Part shown: positions 35,191 to 44,522 of the stretch, in pieces
How the letters are laid out: every line of letters starts with the position of its first letter
Numbering within the stretch: the first letter of the stretch is position 1
Assembly: GCF_033239625.1 (NCBI RefSeq)
Contig: NZ_BTCK01000007.1
Coordinates: 62,001 to 126,000, forward strand
Direction of reading: 5' to 3'
DNA from: Paenibacillus_T sp033239625
Lineage (GTDB): Bacteria; Bacillota; Bacilli; Paenibacillales; Paenibacillaceae
DNA length: 64,000 bases
Notes under the pieces: generated by a model
Seen by the model: only the letters and a program-made list of their open reading frames with translations
The model's database searches: none
Told to the model about the DNA's origin: nothing
Program-made: the position numbers and the translations under genes

Positions 35191-35317
35191 GTAATTATGT
35201 TATTATATTCGCGTATGCAGTAAATGATCAGCACGACAAGTTACAATTTCTTCTTATCCCAAATACTAACGTCATATCCTACCGCTAACTAAATCTCTAT
35301 AAAACAGGTGATAATCC

Positions 35318-38300
35318 ATGAGCAGCAGCAATCCTAATCATGCACACAGCACAAACCTCATCGCGCATTACGCTTTCGATGATGCAGCGAATATTGGCCA
35401 TGACCGCTCGGGCAGCGGCAATGACGCGGTCGCGTCAGGAACCAAGAAGCCTACGATTGAGAGCATCGGCGGCCGGTTGGCTGTTTCTCTCTCCGGCGGC
35501 AAGAGCGGCAGCTCGTATTTGCAGCTGCCGGCCGATCTGCTCGCGAACGTAAGCGACCAGACGGGCATTACCGTTTCGACTTGGGTATACCTTCGCAAAG
35601 GCAGAAACATTTGGGAGCGCATCTTCGATTTTGGCCGCGGTTCCCGTGGACCTTACTTGTTCTTGACGAGCGGCTTCCGCGGTACATGCTTCGCAGGCGG
35701 CGACATTGTTGTCGATCCGGGCCGCGGTTTCGCAGCGGGAGAATGGATCCATGTTGCGTTATCGGTTACGGGTACGCAAGGCGGTACGCTCAGCAGTGCA
35801 GGACCAGTCGTGTATGTGAACGGCGAAGCAGTAGGGGACGGCACGATCAGCCAGACGTCGAGCGGCCGCTATGCGAAGCTGCGCGAGTGGTTCGCTACAT
35901 TCTCGGACGTGGCAAACTACAGCAACAACGCGATCGGCAAGTCGCAATACGATGTCGATCCAGACTTTAACGGCGCTTTGTCGGACTTCCGTGTTTATCA
36001 AGCGGGCCTGACGCAGGACGAAGTCATCGAAGTGATGTGCGAATCGCTGACGGACGAGGCGATTGTTGCGCTCGCGAAGGACAAATATTTGTCGTTCCCG
36101 ACGTCGATCGTCACGAAGGACGTTAATCTCCCGACGCTGCTTATGGGCGGCAAAGTAGAAGCAAGCTGGCAGTCGAGCAACCCGGCGGCAATCAATGCGC
36201 AAGGCAAGATCAACCCTAATCTATCCGAAGCACAAGCAGCGACGCTGACGGCTGTTCTTCGCAAAGGCGGCAGCCAAGCCGAGAAGAGCTTCGCGGTATC
36301 CGTCATTCCGCAAGGACTACCGCCATACACGCTTACGATTGAGGGCGGCCAAGAAGTGCTGGACGTCAGCGATGTCCTGTACGGCTTATTCTATGAAGAT
36401 ATCAACAATGCAGCGGACGGCGGCATCTATGCGGAGCTGATACAGAACCGTTCGTTCGAAGCATTCGCGTTCGACAGCTTCTCGCATGTATGCGGCGAAT
36501 GCGGCACCTCGACAGGACGCAACTATGAGTCGATGCATGCATGGTTCGGCGATGTAGACCGTGTAACGATTCGCAGCGAGGGCGGTTTGAACGCACACTT
36601 CGGCATCGAAGATCCGGACGTGAATGCTCATTACATCACAGTGCCGAACGGTACGAAGCTGTACAACCGCGGTTTTACGGATACGAACGGCGCATGCGCG
36701 ATGTCGATCAAGACGGGCGACCGTTATGACTTTACGATTTGGGCCAAATCCGATAACGGCGGCACGATTACTGCGCAGCTGCTTAATCCGGATGGCGGAT
36801 CGATCAGCGAGACGGTCGTTGTAGAAGTAGCAGGCGGCGGCCAATGGTCCAAATACGGCGTGGACTCCAAGGTGGTACTGACAGGTACGGCAACATTGCT
36901 TGGTCAGCTGGCGCTTACGTTCAGCGGCGAAGTGTCGATCGATATGGTGTCGCTCATGCCGCAGAACGTATGGGGAGCAGGCGAAGAAGCGCGTTCCGCT
37001 TCGGCGCATGCGAACTACAAAGGCAACTCCAACTACCGTCTTCGCTCAGATCTGGTCAATGCACTCGTCGACCTGCATCCGAAATTCCTCCGTTTCCCTG
37101 GCGGTTGTATTTCCGAAGGTTCGCATGTATGGGATAACGTTTATGATTGGAAGCATTCGGTCGGCGATATTGAGCTGCGCAAAGAGAACTACAACGTCTG
37201 GGGCTACATGATGACGATGGGCCTTGGTTATATGGAATATTTCCAGCTGGCGGAAGATTTGAACGCAACGCCGCTGCCGGTTATGGCTTGCGGCGTGCTC
37301 TGCCAAGCGCGCTCGGACTATGCGAATCCAGCAGGCGGCGAACTGCGCGATTACTATATCCGCAGCTTCACGGATCTGATCGACTTCGCGATCAGCATGG
37401 ATTTTGAAGGCAATGAGTGGGCGGCTCTGCGTAAGCAGATGGGTCATGAAGGTCCGTTCGATCTGCGCTACCTCGGCGTAGGCAACGAAAACTGGGGTAC
37501 GGAGTTCTTCGCGAACTTCGAAGTGTTCAAAGCTGCGATCGACGAGTTCATGCAAGCGAACTATCCGAACCGCGAGCTGCACATTATATCGACGGTTGGC
37601 GCGCAAGCGGATGACGATGCTTATCAGCGCGGCTGGAACTTCCTGCGCGGCGGTCAGAAGGGCTCGGAGAAGATCCGCTTCACGGACGGCAAAACGAGCT
37701 GGGAAGAGGACGTTACTTGGTACGGCAAGCAGTCGAACTATATGGATACGATCGCGGACGAGCACTACTACCGTTCGAACGAATATTTGCTGAACAACGG
37801 CGACCGCTACAACTACTACGAGCGCGTATACAATGCGGACGGTACGCTTAACGAGTCGCAGACGTCCAAAGTATTCGTCGGCGAATACGCATCGACGGAC
37901 AAGAACACGCTGGCAGGCGCGGTGGCGGAAGCGGCGATCATGACGCATTTTGAGAACAATTCGGATGTTATTCGTCTGGCTGCAACTGCGCCGTTGTTCA
38001 ACAAGGTGCTGACGGATGGCACGTACCGCTGGACGCCGGACTGCATCTGGTTCGATGACGAGACGGTCTGGTTCACGCCGAATTACTACGTGCAGCAGCT
38101 GTATGCGAAGTACATCGGTACGAAAGTGCTCGGAACTTCGTTCACGACGTACCGCAACGGCGCACCTACGGTGCTCGCGCCGCGCGGCGGCATTGAGATC
38201 GCAACGGGCAACGCGGAGATCGCTGTCCGTCGTGTGACGGTAACATCGAATGTGGACGGCAGCGTATTGCTGGAGCAGGACTTCACGCAGCCGCTGCAAG

Positions 38301-39079
38301 CGCAGTGGCAAGCGATCCCGAGCTCGACGGCCGGCTATACGATCGATGCGGAACGCGGTCTCGTGCTGCATGCACAGAACGGCGGTCTGAACGGTCTGTA
38401 TGTGCTGAACGATACATGGACGAACTACAAAGTTGAAGTTGCAGCCGAGAAGCTGTCCGGCGTGGAAGGCTTCTACATCGGCGCAGGTCTCACGGACATT
38501 ACGTCCGAGCGCAAAGATGTGATCGAATATGCAATCAACTACAACGGCAACGCAACGGGCGTGAAGGTGTTCAAGCAAGGCGTAGAAGGCTATACGCTTG
38601 GCGACTACTCGTCCAGTACGGCGGCGGGCAACCTTCGTCAATACGGCCATGAACCGCTTGCGGAAGGTGTTGCGTACACGATTACGGTTAATTATGGCGG
38701 CGAGAAAGGCGATGCGCTCATCTGCTCGTACACGGATGGTCAGACGACAAGTCATGTGCACGCATACAAGCTCGAAGCATACAACCGTGAGGTATTCAAC
38801 TCCGTGACGAAGGACGACAAGCATGTGTATGTGAAGCTGGTTAACGCAGACGCCGTGGATAAAATGACGCGTCTTGCGCTCCGTGACTTGAACGTCGCTT
38901 CGTCCGCGCAGCTCATTACGCTCACGGGTGACGAAGCGATCGTGCATACGCCGAACGTGAACAAGAAGAACGCCGAGCTGGTGCAGCCGAGCGAATCGCA
39001 GCTGCACATCGTTGGCGACAGCGCAGTACTGACGCTGCCGGCGAACTCGGTCAGCGTAATCGTGTTTGATCTTGTTTAA
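35318..39079 (+). CDS. GH51 alpha-L-arabinofuranosidase with N-terminal LamG domain (1,253 aa)
   Basis: No signal peptide, so probably intracellular. Residues about 10-245 form a LamG/concanavalin-like domain (LIAHYAFDDAANIGHDRSGS, SDFRVYQAGLTQDEV); 250-335 an Ig-like atrophied domain (LPTLLMGGKVEASWQSSNPA); from about 345 the GH51 catalytic module (LFYEDINNAADGGIYAELIQ, then FLRFPGGCISEG). The acid/base Glu is at residue 724 (GVGNENWG) and the nucleophile Glu at 856 (FVGEYAS), both present. A further lectin-like domain (DTWTNYKVEVAAEKLSGVEG) lies around 1030-1170, and the chain ends with the GH51 beta-sandwich. It releases arabinofuranose from arabinan or arabinoxylan oligosaccharides. ATG start after a weak site (ACAGGTGATAATCC). 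Confidence 0.92.
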   Translation: MSSSNPNHAHSTNLIAHYAFDDAANIGHDRSGSGNDAVASGTKKPTIESIGGRLAVSLSGGKSGSSYLQLPADLLANVSDQTGITVSTWVYLRKGRNIWERIFDFGRGSRGPYLFLTSGFRGTCFAGGDIVVDPGRGFAAGEWIHVALSVTGTQGGTLSSAGPVVYVNGEAVGDGTISQTSSGRYAKLREWFATFSDVANYSNNAIGKSQYDVDPDFNGALSDFRVYQAGLTQDEVIEVMCESLTDEAIVALAKDKYLSFPTSIVTKDVNLPTLLMGGKVEASWQSSNPAAINAQGKINPNLSEAQAATLTAVLRKGGSQAEKSFAVSVIPQGLPPYTLTIEGGQEVLDVSDVLYGLFYEDINNAADGGIYAELIQNRSFEAFAFDSFSHVCGECGTSTGRNYESMHAWFGDVDRVTIRSEGGLNAHFGIEDPDVNAHYITVPNGTKLYNRGFTDTNGACAMSIKTGDRYDFTIWAKSDNGGTITAQLLNPDGGSISETVVVEVAGGGQWSKYGVDSKVVLTGTATLLGQLALTFSGEVSIDMVSLMPQNVWGAGEEARSASAHANYKGNSNYRLRSDLVNALVDLHPKFLRFPGGCISEGSHVWDNVYDWKHSVGDIELRKENYNVWGYMMTMGLGYMEYFQLAEDLNATPLPVMACGVLCQARSDYANPAGGELRDYYIRSFTDLIDFAISMDFEGNEWAALRKQMGHEGPFDLRYLGVGNENWGTEFFANFEVFKAAIDEFMQANYPNRELHIISTVGAQADDDAYQRGWNFLRGGQKGSEKIRFTDGKTSWEEDVTWYGKQSNYMDTIADEHYYRSNEYLLNNGDRYNYYERVYNADGTLNESQTSKVFVGEYASTDKNTLAGAVAEAAIMTHFENNSDVIRLAATAPLFNKVLTDGTYRWTPDCIWFDDETVWFTPNYYVQQLYAKYIGTKVLGTSFTTYRNGAPTVLAPRGGIEIATGNAEIAVRRVTVTSNVDGSVLLEQDFTQPLQAQWQAIPSSTAGYTIDAERGLVLHAQNGGLNGLYVLNDTWTNYKVEVAAEKLSGVEGFYIGAGLTDITSERKDVIEYAINYNGNATGVKVFKQGVEGYTLGDYSSSTAAGNLRQYGHEPLAEGVAYTITVNYGGEKGDALICSYTDGQTTSHVHAYKLEAYNREVFNSVTKDDKHVYVKLVNADAVDKMTRLALRDLNVASSAQLITLTGDEAIVHTPNVNKKNAELVQPSESQLHIVGDSAVLTLPANSVSVIVFDLV

Positions 39080-39083
39080 TAGT

Positions 39084-39190
39084 GGCAGGTAGGCAGCCTC
39101 ATGCTGCCTGCCGATAATGAAGCACCCCTTGAGGGCTGGAATGCGACGAATGCGTTGTCGCTTGCAGCTATCAAGGGGTATTTGTTTGTA
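39084..39190 (+). terminator. Two tandem hairpins after GH51
   Basis: A first hairpin GGCAGC/GCTGCC (39092-39108), then a long one closed by ACCCCTTGA (39124-39132) and TCAAGGGGT (39171-39179), followed by ATTTGTTTG. Confidence 0.7.
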
Positions 39191-39253
39191 AGAGGGCAGA
39201 AGGAACGGGCGCAGGGTGCTTGGACGAACTCCTGCTTGTCCGTCGGACGGTCC

Positions 39254-39450
39254 CATTGTACAATGTGCAATGGAAAATAACGGATTAGCTGCTTCGCAGA
39301 CGTGCCATTGCAGTCATACAACAGGAAATCGAGCAAACTCTCTGCGAACCCCCAATTCGGCTAATTGCACCGAATCCCGTTGTACGAAATACAACGAAAG
39401 CTTGATTTTACTCATAATAGGGTGATTCTGTTGTACAAAGTGAAACGGTG
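39254..39450. repeat. Intergenic repeat island 3 (four TTGTAC-core units)
   Basis: In the 444-base gap 39080-39523. The shared TTG(T/C)A core lies at 39256, 39308, 39380 and 39431: CATTGTACAATGTGCAATGG, CATTGCAGTCATACAACAGG, CGTTGTACGAAATACAACGA and TGTTGTACAAAGTGAAACGG. Spacing is 52, 72, 51. The first and third are hairpin words. Function unknown. Confidence 0.5.
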
Positions 39451-39523
39451 GTTCAATTGTGGTGCGTCAAAGGTGCGAATGCATTGATAGGATTAACTTT
39501 TATCTTTATGAGGAGGCAAACGA

Positions 39524-39970
39524 ATGAGCTCATTGCTGCAGGTGCGCGTAACCGGCGTAGTAGTGGAAGAAGAACGCATTTTGCTTGTCAAGCAGCGGGT
39601 GTCTGCGGATCGGGCATGGTCGCTGCCGGGTGGACGAGTGGAGCAAGGAGAGACGCTGGAGGCTGCGATTGTGCGAGAGCTGGAGGAAGAGACCGGACTG
39701 TCGACGGAGGTTGTGAAGCTGCTCTACTTGTGTGACAAACCTGACGCTTCGCCTTCGCTGCTGCATGTTACGTTCTTGCTGCGCGCTACTGGCGGTGAGA
39801 TCCGACTGCCCTCCAACGAGTTCGATGCGAATCCAATCGCCGATGTGGCAATGGTGCCGATCGAGGAGCTTGAAGCCTACGGCTTCTCAGCGAAGTTCGC
39901 ATCCCTGGTCCGAGACGGTTTTCCGAATGCGGGCAGCTATCAAGGGCTTAAGAGCAATATTGGTCTGTAA
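39524..39970 (+). CDS. Nudix hydrolase
   Basis: 148 residues. The Nudix box is complete: GGRVEQGETLEAAIVRELEE followed by ETGL. The first strand is VTGVVVEEERILLVKQRVS, and a distinct C-terminal half has DANPIADVAMVPIEELEAYG. It belongs to a broad ADP-ribose/NDP-sugar or nucleotide pyrophosphatase group; the substrate cannot be assigned. ATG with GAGGAGG upstream; followed by a bidirectional terminator. Confidence 0.87.
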   Translation: MSSLLQVRVTGVVVEEERILLVKQRVSADRAWSLPGGRVEQGETLEAAIVRELEEETGLSTEVVKLLYLCDKPDASPSLLHVTFLLRATGGEIRLPSNEFDANPIADVAMVPIEELEAYGFSAKFASLVRDGFPNAGSYQGLKSNIGL

Positions 39971-40022
39971 TCATCTTTTACTTATCGCAGGGCACATCTT
40001 AACCACAGCAGCTCTATAACAT

Positions 40023-40066
40023 AAAAGCACCCTAGCTGCCAGAAGGCTTGTTAGGGTGCTTTCTCA
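40023..40066. terminator. Bidirectional terminator
   Basis: AAAGCACCCTA with TAGGGTGCTTT around a GC-containing loop, between convergent genes. Confidence 0.85.
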
Positions 40067-40078
40067 TATACGAACCTA

Positions 40079-41533
40079 TTATTTCAACGTGTATGGAAGC
40101 TTGAACTGCCACAGCTCCGTACCGTTTCCTTCGATCGTGCTGTCTACGCCGAAGTCGTTGTCGTTGACGATCGTCAGCGTGTCGCCGTTCGTCAGCGTTA
40201 CGCCTTCGATTTTCTCATAAGGGAATTTGAAGTCGATTGCGTCAAGCACCGTACGTTTGGATACCGGCTTGATATTGTTCGCTTTCAGATCCGCAACCGT
40301 CATTTGCTCCAGCGTTTTGCCTGCTGCCGTCGCATCGTCGAACTTGCCGAGCACGTTCGTTGCGTTCGTCAGATCGACCGCGTAGATGCGCTTGAGCTGA
40401 GCTTTCTCGCCTGAGAACTTGTCGCGCTCGTCGATGAGCAGCGTGTGATCGTTCACTACGACGAGGTCGGATACGACGATGTCGCCTTGCACGAGATCTT
40501 TGAATTGCGAAGCGTCTTCCAATTGGTAGACGTATTCAGCAACTGGCTTCAGCGTGGACAGATCGAACTTGATCATGCGAACTTGGCGCGAGTTGTCCAT
40601 CGTTTTGTCCGGGTTGCGGAGCGCATTTTGCATAGCCATGAACATATACTTGCCGTCTTGCGTAACGCCTACAGCTTCAGCGCCGCGGTTCTGACGCAGC
40701 TTGTTGTACACAGCCGGCAGCGTCTCGCGAGCAGGCACGAGCGGCGTTTCCACCTTCGAAGCCCAGCCTTGCGGTACGATGCGCTCGATGAGCGTGCCGT
40801 CGCGTTTCACGTGAACGATCGATGGACCGTACTCGTCGGAAATCCAGAACGTGTCGTCTTGCGCGTTATATGCCAGGCCTTCAATATCGAGACCGTATGG
40901 ATCGTATGCGAGTTCTTTCTCGCCTTTGGCATCGAAAGGCGCTTCGTCGCGGCCTTTAATGTTCGGCAGACCCGTCACTTCGGCTTTGCCGGATACGGGA
41001 TCTACGCCGTTCACTTTCAGCGGGAAGCGGTCGAGGATGTTGATCGTGCCGTCTTTGATTTCGATTTTGTAGATCGTTGGAGCGTAGTCAGCCAGCGGGA
41101 ACGTACGAACGAGCGTACCGTTCACGTCAACTTGTCCGTTCGGTCCGCGATCGGCCGTCGAATAGAATACGTTGTCCGGGTCGCCTGGAATATGCGTCAG
41201 CGAGGAGCCGACGCCCATTTTGATCCCTTCCGCGAGGTTTGGATCTTTCAGTGCATATTTGCCGAGCAGGGCAGGCTTGTCCGTCAGCGCAACGCTTTGG
41301 TTGAACGCGTCGTAATCGACGTATTTGCCGGATGCTTCGCTCAGCGCACGAACGGGCACATACACATGGCCGTCAATATTGACTGGCGTCTCGGACAGCG
41401 TGACCGCTTGACCATTGTTCGAGAATTTGAAGCCTGGCACTGGCGTACCGTTAATAACGGCTGCCGAAGCAATGCCGATGCTTGCTGTCAGGAACAGCGC
41501 GGATGCAGCGGTAACGACTTTTTTCTTTTTCAT
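40079..41533 (-). CDS. Secreted esterase-like/phytase-like protein with stalk domain
   Basis: 484 residues. Signal peptide MKKKKVVTAASALFLTASIG...ASA. Residues about 27-85 form a copper-amine-oxidase N-like stalk domain (VNIDGHVYVPVRALSEASGK, VDYDAFNQSVALT). The rest is an esterase-like/phytase-like beta-propeller: GVGSSLTHIPGDPDNVFYST, YDPYGLDIEGLAYNAQDDTF, WISDEYGPSIVHV, RGAEAVGVTQDGKYMF, KIEGVTLTNGDTLTIVNDND. Family members act outside the cell, likely on phosphate esters, but activity is uncertain. ATG start with GGGGAG upstream. Confidence 0.85.
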   Translation of the reverse strand: MKKKKVVTAASALFLTASIGIASAAVINGTPVPGFKFSNNGQAVTLSETPVNIDGHVYVPVRALSEASGKYVDYDAFNQSVALTDKPALLGKYALKDPNLAEGIKMGVGSSLTHIPGDPDNVFYSTADRGPNGQVDVNGTLVRTFPLADYAPTIYKIEIKDGTINILDRFPLKVNGVDPVSGKAEVTGLPNIKGRDEAPFDAKGEKELAYDPYGLDIEGLAYNAQDDTFWISDEYGPSIVHVKRDGTLIERIVPQGWASKVETPLVPARETLPAVYNKLRQNRGAEAVGVTQDGKYMFMAMQNALRNPDKTMDNSRQVRMIKFDLSTLKPVAEYVYQLEDASQFKDLVQGDIVVSDLVVVNDHTLLIDERDKFSGEKAQLKRIYAVDLTNATNVLGKFDDATAAGKTLEQMTVADLKANNIKPVSKRTVLDAIDFKFPYEKIEGVTLTNGDTLTIVNDNDFGVDSTIEGNGTELWQFKLPYTLK

Positions 41534-41647
41534 GTGATAGAGGACTCCCCTCGGATGGTAGACTAGGCTACTAGATTTGCTTCACTAGTTATACCGATCT
41601 ATCGTTATCCGCGCATTATCGTGGTGTGTAGATTATGTAAAATGCGA

Positions 41648-41700
41648 AAGGCGGCTCGACAACGATAAACAATCATCGCTATCGACCGCCTCTATGGAAT
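41648..41700 (-). terminator. Terminator of the 123-aa gene
   Basis: On the minus strand AGGCGGTCGATAGCGATGA folds back on ATCGTTGTCGAGCCGCCT, with a T-containing tail. Confidence 0.6.
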
Positions 41701-41705
41701 GCCGA

Positions 41706-42077
41706 CTACCAGACATTGAACATCCCTTTGCGATAATGCGGCTGCTTGTGCTTGCTCTTCTTATACACGGTAATGTTCTTCTTCCTCGACGCCTGTCCGC
41801 CTTGCTCGTCATTCTTCTTGCCCGCGATGCCGCTCCGTCCGTTGCCGTTGGCGAAATTCGCTTTCTTATTGAAGGTGCGTCCATGAAGGGCGTTCTGTCC
41901 GCCTTGATTCGCATTTTGACCGACATTCTTCAGAATTTGTCCGCCGCCTTCTGCACGCTGATTGATGATAGGTCCGTTGAAAATATAAATGTTTATCGTC
42001 GATTTGCGTTTACGTCCAGCCAGACCTCGCAGTGCCTCAAAGCCCTCAGGGCCGAATCCATTTGCCATCTTGGTCAC
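41706..42077 (-). CDS. Basic low-complexity protein (123 aa)
   Basis: From a GTG at 42077 with GAGAGG 7 bases upstream. Very basic and rich in N, G, Q and K: an opening FGPEGFEALRGLAGRKRKST, a short hydrophobic INIYIFNGPIINQR, then GGGQILKNVGQNANQGGQN and a K-rich C-terminus (KKNITVYKKSKHKQPHYRKG). No membrane span or signal. Such composition recalls spore-coat or nucleic-acid-binding proteins, but this is only composition. Family not recognised. Confidence 0.6.
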   Translation of the reverse strand: MTKMANGFGPEGFEALRGLAGRKRKSTINIYIFNGPIINQRAEGGGQILKNVGQNANQGGQNALHGRTFNKKANFANGNGRSGIAGKKNDEQGGQASRKKNITVYKKSKHKQPHYRKGMFNVW

Positions 42078-42195
42078 ATCAATCCTCTCATTCTGTCATA
42101 CTCGTAACATATGAATCTATGACAGATCGAGCGCATATAATTGCCCTGCGCGATTCATCTATTTTGAGGTCGACAAGGCTCGTCATCTCACGCTA

Positions 42196-42227
42196 TTGAC
42201 ATGAAAAATTAGGTTATGGTATATAAA
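42196..42227 (+). promoter_or_regulatory. htpG promoter (sigma-A type)
   Basis: TTGACA at 42196-42201 and TATATAAA-like -10 at 42220-42227, spacer 18. Confidence 0.75.
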
Positions 42228-42238
42228 AGGAAGTGCCT

Positions 42239-42265
42239 TTGGCACTCTCGATGCGGGAGTGCTAA
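42239..42265. promoter_or_regulatory. CIRCE operator (HrcA site)
   Basis: TTGGCACTC, nine bases, GAGTGCTAA: matches the CIRCE consensus TTAGCACTC-N9-GAGTGCTAA with one mismatch, just downstream of the -10. Confidence 0.93.
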
Positions 42266-42303
42266 CAATATGCATGAGCCATTGCTCGGAAGGAGATTGA
42301 ATC

Positions 42304-44184
42304 ATGTCCAAAATCGCATTCAAAGCAGAATCCAAGCGTTTGCTCGAGATGATGATCAACTCGATCTATACGCAGCGTGAAATTTTCCTGCGGGAGCTGA
42401 TCTCGAACGCCAGCGATGCTATCGATAAAATTTATTACAAAGCGCTGACGGATGACAGCCTCGTATTCAACAAAGATAACTATTACATTCGCATCACGGC
42501 GGACAAAGCAAGCCGTACGCTCACGATTGCCGATACCGGCATCGGCATGACCCAGGAAGAGCTCGAGAATAACCTCGGCGTTATCGCGAAGAGCGGCTCG
42601 CTTGCGTTCAAGCAGGAGAACGAAGCGAAGGAAGGCCACAACATTATCGGCCAGTTCGGCGTAGGCTTCTACTCGGCGTTCATGGTAGCGGACAAGGTGA
42701 CGGTCACTAGCCGCGCGCTTGGGAGCAGCGAAGCGTATCGCTGGGAATCCGAAGGGGCAGAGGGTTACACGATCGTACCGGCTTCGAAGGAGACGGTTGG
42801 TACGGAGATCGTCATGACGATCAAGCCGAACACCGAGGATGACCAATACGATGAGTTCCTCGAGCCATATCGCTTGAAGGCGATCGTGAAGAAGTACTCG
42901 GACTTCATTCGTTATCCGATCAAGATGGACTTCGAGTCGCAGAAGCCGAAGGAAGGCGAGGACAACGAGTTCGAGACGGTGATCGAAGAGCAGACGGTCA
43001 ACAGCATGGTGCCGATCTGGCGCAAGAACAAAAGCGAGCTGACCGACGCGGACTACGAGAATTTCTACTTCGAGAAGCGCTATGGCTTCGACAAGCCGAT
43101 CAAACATATTCATATCAGCGCGGACGGCGCTGTTGTCTATAACGCGATTCTGTTCATACCAGAACGCACGCCATTCGACTACTATACGAAGGAATACGAG
43201 AAGGGGCTGGAGCTGTACTCCAACGGCGTCCTCATTATGGACAAATGCGCGGACCTGTTGCCCGACTACTTCAGCTTCGTCAAAGGGATGGTCGACTCCG
43301 AGGATCTGTCGCTCAACATCTCGCGCGAGCTGCTGCAGCATGACCGCCAGCTGAAGCTGATCGCGAAGAACATTAAGAACAAAATCAAATCGTCGCTTAT
43401 CAGCCTGCTGAAGGACGAGCGCGAGCAATATGAGAAGTTCTACGAGTCGTTCGGCCGCCAGCTGAAGTTCGGCGTATACGGCGACTATGGCATGCATAAG
43501 GACGATCTGCAAGACCTGCTGCTGTTCTACTCTTCCACGGAGAAGAAGCTCGTATCGCTGGATGAGTACGTATCGAGAATGCCGGAAGACCAGAAGTTCA
43601 TCTATTATGCAGCCGGAAGCTCGATCGAACGAATCGAGAAGCTGCCGCAGACGGAGATCGTCGCGGATAAGGGCTACGAGATGCTCTACTTCACGGACGA
43701 CATCGACGAGTTCGCAATCAAGGCGCTGAACACGTACAAGGACAAATCGTTCAAGTCCGTATCGAGCGGCGATCTGGGCATCGAAGCCGATGAGAAGGAC
43801 AAGGCCGACGATGCGGAAGAGAACAGCGCGAAGGATCTGTTCGAAGGCATGAAGGCGATTCTCGAAGGCAAGGTCAAGAACGTTAAGGCATCGAAGCGCC
43901 TCAAGTCCCATCCGGTCTGCTTGTCCGCCGAGGGCGAAGTATCGATCGAGATGGAGAAAATCTTGAAGGCGATGCCGAACGGCCAAGACGTGCAGGCCGA
44001 CAAGGTGCTCGAGATCAACGTGAACCACGAAGTGTTCAACACGCTGAAATCGGCGCAGGCGTCCGATCCGGAGAAGCTGAAGCTGTACACGAACCTGCTG
44101 TACAACCAAGCGCTGCTCATCGAAGGCCTCCCGATCCAAGATCCAGTGGCGTTCACGAACGATATTTGCAAGGTTATGGTGTAA
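42304..44184 (+). CDS. htpG: Chaperone HtpG (Hsp90)
   Basis: 626 residues, full HtpG length. The N-terminal GHKL ATPase domain has FLRELISNASDAIDKI (catalytic Glu, Asn), IADTGIGMTQEEL and IGQFGVGFYSAFMVADKV. The middle domain has NYLFI-type segments around FIPERTPFDYYT and SLNISRELLQHDRQLKLI. The C-terminal dimerisation domain has RLKSHPVCLSAEGEVSIEME. Cytoplasmic ATP-dependent chaperone. ATG start with GGAAGGAG. The promoter carries a CIRCE box, so it should be repressed by HrcA and induced by heat. A strong terminator follows. Confidence 0.98.
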   Translation: MSKIAFKAESKRLLEMMINSIYTQREIFLRELISNASDAIDKIYYKALTDDSLVFNKDNYYIRITADKASRTLTIADTGIGMTQEELENNLGVIAKSGSLAFKQENEAKEGHNIIGQFGVGFYSAFMVADKVTVTSRALGSSEAYRWESEGAEGYTIVPASKETVGTEIVMTIKPNTEDDQYDEFLEPYRLKAIVKKYSDFIRYPIKMDFESQKPKEGEDNEFETVIEEQTVNSMVPIWRKNKSELTDADYENFYFEKRYGFDKPIKHIHISADGAVVYNAILFIPERTPFDYYTKEYEKGLELYSNGVLIMDKCADLLPDYFSFVKGMVDSEDLSLNISRELLQHDRQLKLIAKNIKNKIKSSLISLLKDEREQYEKFYESFGRQLKFGVYGDYGMHKDDLQDLLLFYSSTEKKLVSLDEYVSRMPEDQKFIYYAAGSSIERIEKLPQTEIVADKGYEMLYFTDDIDEFAIKALNTYKDKSFKSVSSGDLGIEADEKDKADDAEENSAKDLFEGMKAILEGKVKNVKASKRLKSHPVCLSAEGEVSIEMEKILKAMPNGQDVQADKVLEINVNHEVFNTLKSAQASDPEKLKLYTNLLYNQALLIEGLPIQDPVAFTNDICKVMV

Positions 44185-44194
44185 CGTCTAATAG

Positions 44195-44245
44195 AAGCGC
44201 ATCTCATCATCTGATAGATGATGAGATGCGCTTTATTTTTTGTTC
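44195..44245 (+). terminator. Terminator of htpG
   Basis: An 18-bp stem, AAGCGCATCTCATCATCT with AGATGATGAGATGCGCTT, GAT loop, then TATTTTTTG. Confidence 0.95.
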
Positions 44246-44277
44246 ACGCTCAAAATGCTGCACGTATTCGAACTATT

Positions 44278-44522
44278 CATCAATGGGCGGTGACTGGTGC
44301 ACTTATACGAATAATGGTGCCGACGTTCAACCGACTCTAGACACATCGAACAATAGCTTTGCCGCAAATGCGGCAAGAGCGGGCGCACGACCCCTCATAA
44401 CCAAGAAACCGTCCTTGTAGGGAGTCCAGAGGTAAAGGTTTCCGTAAGGAAACCACATCGGGAGCGTACGCTTAAGACCTTTGGGACCCTCCCTTGCAGG
44501 GAGGGTTTGGGTGGGTAGAAAA
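44278..44522. repeat. 245-bp structured repeat, copy B
   Basis: Second copy of the element at 34892-35137. Base changes conserve folding: the GNRA loop GCAA becomes GTAA and the first hairpin TTGCCGC/GCGGCAA becomes TTGCCGCA/TGCGGCAA. It lies in the 538-base gap 44185-44722 between htpG and a convergent small gene; no supported gene inside. Confidence 0.8.

Noticed and set aside
37046..39256. 736-codon minus-strand open frame
   Set aside because: Antisense shadow of the GH51 gene caused by its GC-biased third positions; no ribosome binding site or domain.
40445..41566. 373-codon plus-strand frame opposite the phytase-like gene
   Set aside because: Antisense shadow; the minus-strand gene has a signal peptide, domains and a terminator.
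42262..44139. 625-codon minus-strand open frame opposite htpG
   Set aside because: Shadow of htpG; rich in L/R/V as typical of antisense frames.
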